Source of the DNA: an uncultured Hyphomicrobiales bacterium
GTDB taxonomy: Bacteria; Pseudomonadota; Alphaproteobacteria; Rhizobiales; Beijerinckiaceae
Length of the DNA stretch: 64,000 bases
Direction of reading: 5' to 3'
NCBI GenBank assembly: GCA_903847605.1
Contig: CAINED010000076.1
Coordinates: forward strand, 62,001 to 126,000
Translations under genes and position numbers: made by a program
In this document: one piece after another, positions 38,249 to 47,318 of the stretch
Layout of the letters: every line of letters starts with the position of its first letter
Position numbering within the stretch: the stretch's first letter is position 1
The notes under the pieces: generated by a model
Database searches by the model: none
The model's input: only the letters and a program-made list of their open reading frames with translations
What the model was told of the DNA's origin: nothing

Positions 38249-39070
38249 ATGAAAGCAGTGGGAAAAGGCAAGGCAAAGCGCCGACTGCGCCGCACCGCAG
38301 CCCTTGCGCTAGCCGCGCTACTGATCTGGATTGCGCTGGCTTATGCTGTCCTGCCCGTCTTTTGGCGGCATTATGAACATCAGCCGGCGCTGGCAGGCCG
38401 CACGATGGTGACGCGGACGGCGTCCAACATCCCCGGCGATCCCCTCAATGTCGGCCTCGTCGGCAGCCGCGAGGAGGTCGTCTGCGCCATGACCGCCGCC
38501 GGGTGGTCGCCGGCGGATGCGATCACCCTGAAATCCAGCATCGAGATCGTCGGCAGCGTCCTGCTCGACCGACCCTATCGCGATGCGCCGGTCAGCCCGC
38601 TCTTTTTCGAGGACCGACGGGAAGATCTGGCCTTTGAAAAGGAGGAAGGGTCCAGCGCGTTGCGCCGCCATCATGTTCGCTTCTGGCGCGTGCTGGAGAA
38701 AGGCGCGGAGGAGCGTCCGGTCTGGCTCGGGGCGGTCACCTTCGATCGCGGCGTCGAATTGAGCCGGTACACGCTGCAGGTGACCCATCGCATCGCGCCC
38801 GATATCGATGCGGAGCGAGATCGTCTTGTCGCCGATCTTGAAAGGGCAAGGCGTGCTTCAGCGACATATGAGATCGCCGGTGTCGGCCCGACGCTCAACG
38901 GCCGCAACGGCGGCGGCGACCGTTACTTCACCGACGGCGAAATTCTGTTGGCGCGCCTGCGCGAAGGCTGCGAGCAACAGGCTCCAGCTGCCCCGGAACG
39001 GTTGGGAAGCCCCGCGCATATCGCTGCAAAGAACGCCGCGTGGCGCTTCATCCGCGACCTGTCGCGATGA
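38249..39070 (+). CDS. LssY C-terminal-domain-like membrane-anchored protein
   Basis: N-terminal TM (ALALAALLIWIALAYAVLPVFW); DPLNVGLVGSREEVVCAMTAAGWSPAD...APVSPLFFEDRREDLAFEKE...RRHHVRFWRV. Confidence 0.75.
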   Translation: MKAVGKGKAKRRLRRTAALALAALLIWIALAYAVLPVFWRHYEHQPALAGRTMVTRTASNIPGDPLNVGLVGSREEVVCAMTAAGWSPADAITLKSSIEIVGSVLLDRPYRDAPVSPLFFEDRREDLAFEKEEGSSALRRHHVRFWRVLEKGAEERPVWLGAVTFDRGVELSRYTLQVTHRIAPDIDAERDRLVADLERARRASATYEIAGVGPTLNGRNGGGDRYFTDGEILLARLREGCEQQAPAAPERLGSPAHIAAKNAAWRFIRDLSR

Positions 39071-39168
39071 CGAAATACAGCCGTAGCAAATGTTGACACA
39101 TCCCAGCATTTGCCCGAATACCCCGCCCACGCCGCGCCAAGCGGCCCACAAATTTCCCGGAGGAAGAC

Positions 39169-40404
39169 ATGCCGCATGACGACAAGGGTGGAGTTCACTG
39201 GCACGAGCCGGGCGGCCTGAAGAAAGCGGGCTTCGGCGAGTTCAAGAAGCAGCCGACTCCCTATGACGCCTTCATGGAATCGGAGGGCATTCCGGTCTTC
39301 CGCGATATCGGCATTTCCTCGGTCGCCAACCTGCCGCTGCACCCCTGGAAGCGCCTGGGCGGCAAGGGCCACTACATCCAGCTCTACGGCACCGAAACCA
39401 AGTGGGGCAGCTATGTCGTCGAGGTTCCGCCCGGCGGCGCGCTCAACGCCGAACGCCACATGTTCGAAAAGATCATGCTGGTCGTCGAGGGCCGCGGCAC
39501 CACCGAAGTCTGGCAGGAAGGCGACTCCAAGAAGCATGTCTTCGAGTGGCAGAAGGGCTCGATCTTCTCGATCCCCATGAACGCCTGGCACCGCATCGTG
39601 AACGCGACCTCGGGCGGCGCGCTGCTGCTGGCCGGCACGACCGCGCCGAACGTGTTGAACATGATCAACAACGTCGATGCGGTGTTCAACAATCCCTTCG
39701 TCTTCCGCGACCGTTTTTCCGGCGCCGACGACTTCTTCAAGCCGAAGGACGATATCGAACCCGATCCGGTGCGCGGCCTCGCCATGCGCCGCACGAACTT
39801 CATCCCCGACGTCGTGAATTGCGACCTGCCGCTCGACAACCGCCGCTCCGTCGGCTGGCGTCGCGTCGAGCCGTTCATGACCAACAACCAGTTCTATTAC
39901 TGGATCGGCCAGCACGAGCGCGGACGCTATTCCAAGGCCCATGCCCACACGTCCGCGGCGGTGCTGATCTGCCTGAAGGGCGGCGGCTATACCTATTCAT
40001 GGCCCGAACGCCTCGGCCCGACGCCCTGGGAGGACGGCAACGCGCATGAAGTGCGCCGTCTCGATTACGGCCCGTTCGGCATGGTGACGGCCGCGCCAGG
40101 TGGCGATCGCTGGTATCACCAGCATTTCTCCGCCTCGTCGGACGATTTCCGTCTGACGGCCTGGTTCGGCCCGCACAATCCCGGCCGCGATCCCGGCGCG
40201 CCGGGCCAGAAGCACACCGACTACACCGCCATCGACCTCGACAAGGGCGGCACGGCCATCCCCTACTGGATGGAAGACCCGTACCTGCGCAAGGAATACG
40301 AAGCGACCCTTACGCGCAATGGCGTCGAAAGCCGCATGGACCCGTCCTGGTTCGTGAAACCGAACGACGCGGGCGGGGAAGCCAAGCGCGATAGCGTGGT
40401 TTAA
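39169..40404 (+). CDS. Bicupin protein, paralog of 24449-25567
   Basis: 411 aa; PWKRLGGKGHYIQ, VVEGRGTTEVW, SIPMNAWHRIV, second half YSKAHAHTSAAVLICLKGGGYTYSW...RWYHQHFSAS. Confidence 0.8.
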   Translation: MPHDDKGGVHWHEPGGLKKAGFGEFKKQPTPYDAFMESEGIPVFRDIGISSVANLPLHPWKRLGGKGHYIQLYGTETKWGSYVVEVPPGGALNAERHMFEKIMLVVEGRGTTEVWQEGDSKKHVFEWQKGSIFSIPMNAWHRIVNATSGGALLLAGTTAPNVLNMINNVDAVFNNPFVFRDRFSGADDFFKPKDDIEPDPVRGLAMRRTNFIPDVVNCDLPLDNRRSVGWRRVEPFMTNNQFYYWIGQHERGRYSKAHAHTSAAVLICLKGGGYTYSWPERLGPTPWEDGNAHEVRRLDYGPFGMVTAAPGGDRWYHQHFSASSDDFRLTAWFGPHNPGRDPGAPGQKHTDYTAIDLDKGGTAIPYWMEDPYLRKEYEATLTRNGVESRMDPSWFVKPNDAGGEAKRDSVV

Positions 40405-40437
40405 AAATCTGGTAATCCGTTCCTGAGAACTGACGGC

Positions 40438-40464
40438 GCTTCTTTCCTCAAACCGGAAAGAAGC
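40438..40464. terminator. Candidate bidirectional hairpin terminator
   Basis: GCTTCTTTCC-TCAAACC-GGAAAGAAGC between convergent genes; no clear T-tract. Confidence 0.4.
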
Positions 40465-40471
40465 GTCACCT

Positions 40472-41434
40472 TCACGGCCAAAAACCCTGCTCGATCAACT
40501 GGTGATAAAACAGGTTGAGAAAATTCTTCAGCCGCGCCGGTCTCTTGTAGTGCGCGAATTCGGCCGGGAGTGTGAATTCCGCCTGCACCTGTTGCACGCT
40601 TTTTCCCGCCGCCAGCATTTTTGAAACTTCGTCGCGCATGACGATGAAATAGCGGCGCTGTTCCTCGATATCGGCGATGCCGCGTCCGACATGGGCGGGG
40701 CCGTGTCCAGGCACATAGGTATCCACGGGCAAACGCCGCGCGATGATATTGTCGAGCAGGCCGACCCAGTTTTTCACATTGGAATAAAATACGCCGGCGG
40801 ATTCGCCCTGCCCCGGATGTATTTCAGTGTTCAGAAGATCGCCCGCAAGGAACACGCGCTTTTGCGGAATGTAGAGCGTGACGTCGCTGGTGGAATGAGC
40901 GCTGCCTTCCTCGGTGAATTGCATCGTCAGCCCGCCGAAACGCAGCGTCAGCGAACCTTCGAAGGCGATATCGGGAATGACGAGTTCGGCGTTCGCGTAA
41001 GCGGCGTCCTCGGGTTTGCCGGACGCCTTGCGTTCGGAAAATTGGGCGCCTTCCTGCATGTAGAGATCGCGCAATTGCTTGCGCGTGCCGATCACGATCG
41101 GCTTGTCCTCGCGGTAATGCCAGACGCCGGTGGCGTGATCGCCGGCGGCGTGGGAGAGCGCGACATAACGCACCTTCTTGTCGGTAGTTCGGCGGATCGC
41201 CGCCAGCACCTGCGGCGCCGTCCTGATATCGGCGTCCCACACCAGCACGCCATCGTCGGTGACGACGAAGGCGGCGTTGCTGGAACCGGTGGAATTCTCC
41301 ATCATGAAGACATTGTCGGCGATCTTGCGCTGCTCCATACGGGGCGCGGGCGAAGTCTGCGCAGTAGCGGGAGCGATCCAGACGGCCGTCAAACCGGCAA
41401 TGAAGACCCAGCGGCGCAATCTGTCGGACAGCAT
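40472..41434 (-). CDS. MBL-fold metallo-hydrolase-like protein
   Basis: Signal-like N-terminus; VALSHAAGDHATGVWHYR, AHSTSDVTLYIPQKRVFLAGDLL, YVPGHGPAHVG. Confidence 0.85.
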   Translation of the reverse strand: MLSDRLRRWVFIAGLTAVWIAPATAQTSPAPRMEQRKIADNVFMMENSTGSSNAAFVVTDDGVLVWDADIRTAPQVLAAIRRTTDKKVRYVALSHAAGDHATGVWHYREDKPIVIGTRKQLRDLYMQEGAQFSERKASGKPEDAAYANAELVIPDIAFEGSLTLRFGGLTMQFTEEGSAHSTSDVTLYIPQKRVFLAGDLLNTEIHPGQGESAGVFYSNVKNWVGLLDNIIARRLPVDTYVPGHGPAHVGRGIADIEEQRRYFIVMRDEVSKMLAAGKSVQQVQAEFTLPAEFAHYKRPARLKNFLNLFYHQLIEQGFWP

Positions 41435-41561
41435 TGTTTCCCCCTTTGCGGCGCTCGGCCTGCCGCCTTTTCCAGCGCAGTCGAGCGCCATCATAGCGAC
41501 CGAAATGCTTTGCGGTAGGCCCTGTGGGCAACCGGCATCGAGCCTGACGGAAACTTCCGCT

Positions 41562-41625
41562 TGATAGCATTGCTATCATTTTGACATCATTGCCATCAAA
41601 ATGATATCATTGTCATCAAATGGGA
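41562..41625. promoter_or_regulatory. Operator-like array upstream of the toxin-antitoxin genes
   Basis: Three copies at 20-bp period (41566 AGCATTGCTATCATTTTGAC, 41586 ATCATTGCCATCAAAATGAT, 41606 ATCATTGTCATCAAATGGGA) plus inverted repeats TGATAGC-ATT-GCTATCA and TATCATTTTGA/TCAAAATGATA. Confidence 0.7.
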
Positions 41626-41633
41626 GCTTGGCC

Positions 41634-41870
41634 ATGGCCGCCGTCACAATCCGCAAACTTCCCGACGATGTTCTTCGTGCGCTGAAAGTGCGCGCCGCAA
41701 AACACGGCCGCAGCACGGAGGCCGAGATTCGCGAAATTCTGCAGCAGGCGGTGGCTCCCCCGCAAAAAGGACTTGGTACGGCGCTTTACGAACTCGGCCA
41801 GAAATTTGGCGGGGTCGAACTGAAGATCGAGCGTGACAGAAGGCCATGGCGCGGCGTGACGTTCGAGTGA
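41634..41870 (+). CDS. FitA/VapB-type ribbon-helix-helix antitoxin
   Basis: MAAVTIRKLPDDVLRALKVRAAKHGRSTEAEIREILQQAV; GGGAG RBS before the ATG at 41634. Confidence 0.9.
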   Translation: MAAVTIRKLPDDVLRALKVRAAKHGRSTEAEIREILQQAVAPPQKGLGTALYELGQKFGGVELKIERDRRPWRGVTFE

Positions 41871-41877
41871 CGTCCGG

Positions 41878-42303
41878 ATGTTCGTGATCGACACTAACGT
41901 CGTCTCCGAGCCGATGAAACCCAAGCCGGACGAGCGCGTGCTGACATGGCTCGACCGGCAGGATCCGCCGAAATTATTCTTCACCGCGATCAGCTATGCG
42001 GAAGTCGTGGTGGGTCTTGCATGGATGCCCGACGGCCGCCGCAAGCGCAATCTCGAAGTCCTGTTCGCGCGTCTGGTCGAACGTCATTTCGGCGACCGTA
42101 TCTTACCGTTCGATCTCGATGCCGCGATCGCCGCGACGCATGTCATTAACCGCGCCCGCGCCAGCGGATACAATTTCACCCGCGAGGACGGGCAGATCGC
42201 CGCCATCGCTGCCGCGCGTGGCTTTGCCGTGGCGACACGCGATGTTGAGCCATTTGAAGCGGCCGGCATCGCCGTCGTTAACCCATGGAACGCGGACGTA
42301 TAG
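41878..42303 (+). CDS. FitB/VapC-type PIN-domain ribonuclease toxin
   Basis: MFVIDTNVVSEPMKPKPDERVLTWL...AISYAEVVVGLA...DLDAAIAATHVINRARASGYNFTREDGQIAAIAAARGFAVATRDVEPF. Confidence 0.92.
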   Translation: MFVIDTNVVSEPMKPKPDERVLTWLDRQDPPKLFFTAISYAEVVVGLAWMPDGRRKRNLEVLFARLVERHFGDRILPFDLDAAIAATHVINRARASGYNFTREDGQIAAIAAARGFAVATRDVEPFEAAGIAVVNPWNADV

Positions 42304-42359
42304 CCACCTTGCCAATCCCCATTCGAGCGGGCAAAAGGCCGCCAACCAAGGGGCTAAAA

Positions 42360-43880
42360 ATGACCGAAGAATTTCAGGGCGGACGCGTCTTCTTTTCCAA
42401 TGTCCGCCGCTCCCTCGAGGAAGAGGACGAAATCCGCCTCGTCAGCGTCGGCGTCGATATCGGCTCGTCCACATCGCATCTTGTTTTTTCGCGCCTCGTG
42501 CTGGAGCGGCTCGACAACCGCTATATCGTCACCCAGCGCGAAGTTTTTCACGAATCCGATGTGCTGCTGACGCCTTACGCCGACGACATGACGATCGATG
42601 CGAAGAAGCTCGGCGACTTCATCGATCAGCAATATGAGGCGGCGGGCCTCGACCCCTCCGCCATCGACACCGGCGCCCTTATTCTGACCGGCGTCGCCGT
42701 GCGCCGCTCGAACTCCCGCGCCATCGGCGATCTCTTCGCTGCGCAGGCCGGCAAGTTCGTTTCCGTCAGCGCCGGCGACGGCCTCGAAACAACTCTGGCT
42801 GCCTTCGGCTCCGGCGCCGCCGCGCGTTCGATCCGCGATAATGCGCGCGTGATGAATATCGATATCGGCGGCGGCACATCGAAGATCGCCGTTTGCGAGA
42901 ATGGTGAAGTCGTCGACATGACGGCGGTCGATATCGGCGCCCGCATCATCTCCTTCGATCAGGACGGCAAGGTGCTGCGTCTCGAGGAGGCAGGCCGTCG
43001 CTTTGCGAAGGAGGCGGGCTTCGACATCGAACTCGGTTCGATCATTTCAGAGGATCAGCGCGCCGCCATGGTCGAGCGCATGGCCGACCGTCTCTTCGAG
43101 GCTGTCAGTGCCAGGGCGCTGCCGCAGGAAACGGCGAGCCTGCTGCGCCTCGATGCGCTGAAGAACGAGCGCAAGCCGGACACGGTGACTTTCTCCGGCG
43201 GCGTCTCCGAATATGTCTATGGCAACCAGACGCGTGGCTTCGGCGATCTCGGCCCGCGCCTTGCCAAAGCCATTGCAAAGAGGATCGAAGCCTGGGGCGT
43301 CGCGATTGAGAAGCCCGAACAGGGCATTCGCGCCACGGTGGTCGGCGCGTCCCAATACACGATCCAGGTCTCCGGCTCGACGATCTTCGTCAGCCCTCTC
43401 GACACCCTGCCGCTGCGCAACATGCCGGTCGTCGTGCCCGATCTTCCCCTTGAAGGCGAAGTTCTCGATGTCGACGCCATTGCCGACGCCATACGTTCCG
43501 CCTTGCGCCGGCTCGACCAGCACGAGGGCGAACAGGCCATTGCCATGTGCTATCGCTGGGCCGGCTCGGCCACGTTCCGGCGCCTTGACGATTTCTGCCA
43601 CGGCGTTGAAAAGGGGCTCGAAAAGCATCTCGCCAACGGCCATCCGCTGGTCCTCGTCGGCGACGGCGATATCGGCGGTCTCGTCGGTATTCACGCCCGC
43701 GAGGAACGAAAGCTGAAGCAGGCGGTTGTTTCCATCGATGGAATCAATCTCAAGGAATTCGACTTCATCGATATAGGCGCAATGCTGGAAACCTCCGGTG
43801 CGGTGCCCGTCGTCATCAAATCGCTCGTTTTCCCGACGACAGCCGCCCTTGGAAGGGTCGAAGCGCGCGCCGTCGTGTGA
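42360..43880 (+). CDS. EutA-like protein, second paralog (no His tail)
   Basis: VGVDIGSSTSHLVFSRLVLERL, LILTGVAVRRSNSRAIGDLFAAQAG, MNIDIGGGTSKIAVCENGEV, FSGGVSEYVYG. Confidence 0.85.
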   Translation: MTEEFQGGRVFFSNVRRSLEEEDEIRLVSVGVDIGSSTSHLVFSRLVLERLDNRYIVTQREVFHESDVLLTPYADDMTIDAKKLGDFIDQQYEAAGLDPSAIDTGALILTGVAVRRSNSRAIGDLFAAQAGKFVSVSAGDGLETTLAAFGSGAAARSIRDNARVMNIDIGGGTSKIAVCENGEVVDMTAVDIGARIISFDQDGKVLRLEEAGRRFAKEAGFDIELGSIISEDQRAAMVERMADRLFEAVSARALPQETASLLRLDALKNERKPDTVTFSGGVSEYVYGNQTRGFGDLGPRLAKAIAKRIEAWGVAIEKPEQGIRATVVGASQYTIQVSGSTIFVSPLDTLPLRNMPVVVPDLPLEGEVLDVDAIADAIRSALRRLDQHEGEQAIAMCYRWAGSATFRRLDDFCHGVEKGLEKHLANGHPLVLVGDGDIGGLVGIHAREERKLKQAVVSIDGINLKEFDFIDIGAMLETSGAVPVVIKSLVFPTTAALGRVEARAVV

Positions 43881-43927
43881 TAGCGTTTTCCTGAATCGGC
43901 CCCATCGGGACGACCGGATTTTCGAAC

Positions 43928-44890
43928 TTGGATACACGCGCAGGACCAACTGGCCGAACGCTCTACCCTCCGCTGTCGCCGCATGACAGCGGCTGGCTGG
44001 ATGTCGGCGATGGCCATGAAATCTACTGGGAAACGAGCGGCAATCCCGTGGGCAAACCCGCGCTGTTTCTGCACGGCGGACCCGGCGGCTCGACGCAATC
44101 AGATTATCGCCGCCTCTTCGATCCGGCTATCTATCGCATCGTGCTGTTCGACCAGCGCGGCGCGGGCCGTTCGCGCCCGAAAGGATCTATCGTCGCGAAT
44201 ACTACCCCCGATCTCGTTGCCGATATCGAACGCCTGCGCGAGATGCTCAAGATCGATGACTGGATGATCCTCGGGGGGTCGTGGGGCGCAGCGCTGGCGC
44301 TGGCCTATGCGCAGGCGCATCCCGATCGCGTGCGTGCGCTCGTGCTGCGCGGGGTCTTCACCGCACGCCAATGCGAAGTCGACTGGCTCTACAGGTTTGG
44401 CGCGTCGTCGATATTTCCGGAGGGATGGCAGCGTTTCATCGGGCCCATACCTCCCAGCGAGCGGGACGATCTCGTCGCCGCCTACCATCGCCGGCTTACC
44501 GACGAAGACATCGAGATCCGTCGCGAAGCTGCGCGCACATGGTGCGCTTGGGAGAGCGAACTGCTGACCCTCCTGCCGCGTCAGGCACGCCACCATGGGG
44601 CCAGCGATGGCGACTTGGCGCTGGCGCGTATCGAGGCGCATTATTTCGTCAACGCGTCCTTTATGGCGGAAGGGCAGCTCCTCGCCAACATGCACAAGGT
44701 CGCCCATATCCCCGGCGTGATCGTGCAGGGGCGCTACGATGTCGTGACTCCGCCGCGCACCGCTTTCGATGTGGCGAGCGCATGGTCGAAGGCCCGTCTC
44801 AACATCGTGCCGGACGCGGGTCACGCTACGAGCGAGCCCGGCATCCTCGCCGCGCTTGTCGAGGCGACGGACAGTCTGCGCAAAGTCTGA
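43928..44890 (+). CDS. pip: Prolyl aminopeptidase (proline iminopeptidase)
   Basis: YPPLSPHDSGWLDVGDGHEIYWETSGNPVGKPALFLHGGPGGS, LGGSWGAALALAYAQAHPDRV. Confidence 0.92.
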   Translation: MDTRAGPTGRTLYPPLSPHDSGWLDVGDGHEIYWETSGNPVGKPALFLHGGPGGSTQSDYRRLFDPAIYRIVLFDQRGAGRSRPKGSIVANTTPDLVADIERLREMLKIDDWMILGGSWGAALALAYAQAHPDRVRALVLRGVFTARQCEVDWLYRFGASSIFPEGWQRFIGPIPPSERDDLVAAYHRRLTDEDIEIRREAARTWCAWESELLTLLPRQARHHGASDGDLALARIEAHYFVNASFMAEGQLLANMHKVAHIPGVIVQGRYDVVTPPRTAFDVASAWSKARLNIVPDAGHATSEPGILAALVEATDSLRKV

Positions 44891-44892
44891 CG

Positions 44893-45867
44893 TCACTGCG
44901 GCTCGATGCCGAGCGCATCGACCACTTTCTCCCAGTCGACCAGCTCCTTTTTCAGAAACTCTTCGGCCTTCGCGATGGAAGGCGATCCGAACGAATAAAA
45001 GCCCATATCCGAAATGCGCTTCTGAAACGCGGGATCGTCGAGAACCTTGCCGGTCTCTGCGTTGAACCTTGCGATAATGTCTTTCGGCGTGCCCGCGGGC
45101 GCGGAGAAGTTGAACCAGCCGAAGAAGTCGAAGCCCGGAATTTCGTCTGCGATGGGACGCACATGTTCGAAGCCCGGAATCGGCTGGGCCGAACTGACGG
45201 CGATCGCCTTCAGCGCTCCCGAAGCGATATGCGGTCCGGCCGCAGGCAGCGCGAGGATCGACAATTGCACGCGGTTGTTGAGCACGTCCTGCACGCCCTG
45301 CGGCATGTTCACGTAAGGGACGGTCGTGATGTTCGCGCCCGTGGATTTGTTGATCCACGCTGCAATCAACCCGGTGAAATTGCGCGGCTGATCCGTTGCG
45401 ATGTTGAGGGTGCCGGGCTCCTTTCTGGCCAGCGCGACGACTTCACGAAGATTGCTGGCCGGCAGCGACGGATGCGCGACGATCATGAAGACGCCGCGCG
45501 CAATCAGCGCCACCATGTCGAAATCTTTCGCCGGATCGTAAGCGAGATTCTTGATCGTGTAGAGATTGGTCGTATAGATCGCGGCGGTTCCGAACATGAA
45601 ATTATAGCCGTCGGGCGCCGAGCGCGCTGCCGCCGTCGCGCCGATGACATTCGCCGCGCCCGGCCTGTTTTCGACGATGAATTGCTGCCCTGTGTTTTGC
45701 GTCAGGCGCTCGGTGACGAGGCGCGCAATGATGTCCGTCGCATTGCCGGCGGTCTGTGTGACGATGATCCTGACCGGCTTCGTCGGCCATTGCGTTTGTG
45801 CTTGCGAAGAAGCGATCATCAACGCCGCGAATGCGCAGCCAACGACAGTGCGGATTGTTCGAAACAT
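44893..45867 (-). CDS. TTT/Bug substrate-binding protein
   Basis: AQTQWPTKPVRIIVTQTAGNATDIIARLVTERL, FIVENRPGAANVIGA. Confidence 0.92.
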   Translation of the reverse strand: MFRTIRTVVGCAFAALMIASSQAQTQWPTKPVRIIVTQTAGNATDIIARLVTERLTQNTGQQFIVENRPGAANVIGATAAARSAPDGYNFMFGTAAIYTTNLYTIKNLAYDPAKDFDMVALIARGVFMIVAHPSLPASNLREVVALARKEPGTLNIATDQPRNFTGLIAAWINKSTGANITTVPYVNMPQGVQDVLNNRVQLSILALPAAGPHIASGALKAIAVSSAQPIPGFEHVRPIADEIPGFDFFGWFNFSAPAGTPKDIIARFNAETGKVLDDPAFQKRISDMGFYSFGSPSIAKAEEFLKKELVDWEKVVDALGIEPQ

Positions 45868-45882
45868 TCCATCCTCCCCCGC

Positions 45883-47130
45883 TTAATGTTCGATCAGCTT
45901 GTCACGTTTGGCGAGCGACGGAAAGATTTTGAACCACAGGAGCGCGAAGCCGACGGTCGTGATGCCGCCCAGCACGATGGCGGGCACAACGCCGAACGCG
46001 GCCGCCGAAAGGCCCGCACGAAATTCGCCGAGATCGCCGGTCGCGCCGATGAAGATGGAATTCACCGCGGCGACGCGCCCGCGCATGTCGTCGGGCGTTT
46101 CGGCCTGCACCATCGTATGGCGGATGACCACGCTCACCATATCAGCCGCGCCGATGAGGCCGAGCAGCAGGATGGACGTCCATAGCCAGGGCGAAAGTCC
46201 GAACAGCGCGATGAGCACGCCATAGATCGCGACGGAGATGAGCATCTTCCGTCCGGCGCGCGACTGCACGGGATAGCGGGCGACGACGGCGGACATCAGG
46301 ATCGCGCCCACGGCGGGGCTCGAACGCAACAGGCCCAAAGCTTCCGGACCCGCCTGCAGAATATCCTTGGCGATCACAGGCAAGAGCGCATTGACGCCGC
46401 CGAACAGCACCGCGACGCAATCGAGCGCCACCGCGCCGAACATCACGGGCTTGCCCCACATGAAGGTGAAGCCGGCGAGCAATGTTTCCATGCTGACAGG
46501 GCCGCGTCCGGATTTCGGCGGATCGAGCGGCGTGCGCAGAACCCATGCGCACATGGCGGAGATCGCGAAGATGACGGTCGCCGTGATGAAAACGACGCGC
46601 GTTCCCGCGAAGGCATAGAGCAGGCCGCCGATCACGGGGCCGGCAATCGTCGCCATGTGCCAGCAGGAGGAATACCAGGTCACCGCATTGGCGAAATGTT
46701 CGCGCGGCACGAGATTGGGTGTGATCGCCTGCGAGGCCGGATTGGCGAAGGCGCGCCCGATCCCCATCATCACAGTGGCGACATAGATGAGCCACACCGG
46801 CGCGAGGCCGCGATAAACGGCCACGGTCAGAATGCCCATCGCCAGCGCGCACAGCCAGTAGCTCAGCGTCACGATCATCTTGCGGTTGTAGGTGTCGGCC
46901 ACATGGCCGGTGACCAGCGCGAAGACGATGGACGGCAGGAAGGCGAAGAGGCCGGCGAGGCCGAGCGCTATGGTGCTTCCCGTCGTGTCGTAGAGATACC
47001 AGCCGATGCCGACGGTCTTTATTTGATAAGCCACACCTGAAAGAAAGCGATAGCTGACCCAGAAGCGAAAATCGCGATAGGTGAAAGCGATGAGGGAGGA
47101 GTTTCTTGTTTCCTGTTGTCCGGCGCTCAT
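45883..47130 (-). CDS. MFS transporter
   Basis: 415 aa polytopic; FRFWVSYRFLSGVAYQIKTVGIGWYLYDTTGSTIALGLAGLFAFLPSIVFALVTGHVADTYNRK. Confidence 0.9.
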   Translation of the reverse strand: MSAGQQETRNSSLIAFTYRDFRFWVSYRFLSGVAYQIKTVGIGWYLYDTTGSTIALGLAGLFAFLPSIVFALVTGHVADTYNRKMIVTLSYWLCALAMGILTVAVYRGLAPVWLIYVATVMMGIGRAFANPASQAITPNLVPREHFANAVTWYSSCWHMATIAGPVIGGLLYAFAGTRVVFITATVIFAISAMCAWVLRTPLDPPKSGRGPVSMETLLAGFTFMWGKPVMFGAVALDCVAVLFGGVNALLPVIAKDILQAGPEALGLLRSSPAVGAILMSAVVARYPVQSRAGRKMLISVAIYGVLIALFGLSPWLWTSILLLGLIGAADMVSVVIRHTMVQAETPDDMRGRVAAVNSIFIGATGDLGEFRAGLSAAAFGVVPAIVLGGITTVGFALLWFKIFPSLAKRDKLIEH

Positions 47131-47318
47131 TTTCTATTTCATTTTTATCCCGATGCGCGCGAGCGTTCTTTCAGGATTGCAAAACGGTAAAATTCCAGCG
47201 TCACACCGCATACATTTCGCGAGGTTTCGACAGGAAGGCCGGATATATTTACGCGAGTCTGCGCGCCATGTCTCGCATCGCGTTGCAGCGCGCTCGTCCT
47301 TCCCGGCGGCGAAAGTTG

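Noticed and set aside
44099-46185. 419-aa minus ORF (44099-45358) and 634-aa plus ORF (44281-46185)
   Set aside because: Out-of-frame or antisense readings over prolyl aminopeptidase, TTT receptor and MFS genes.
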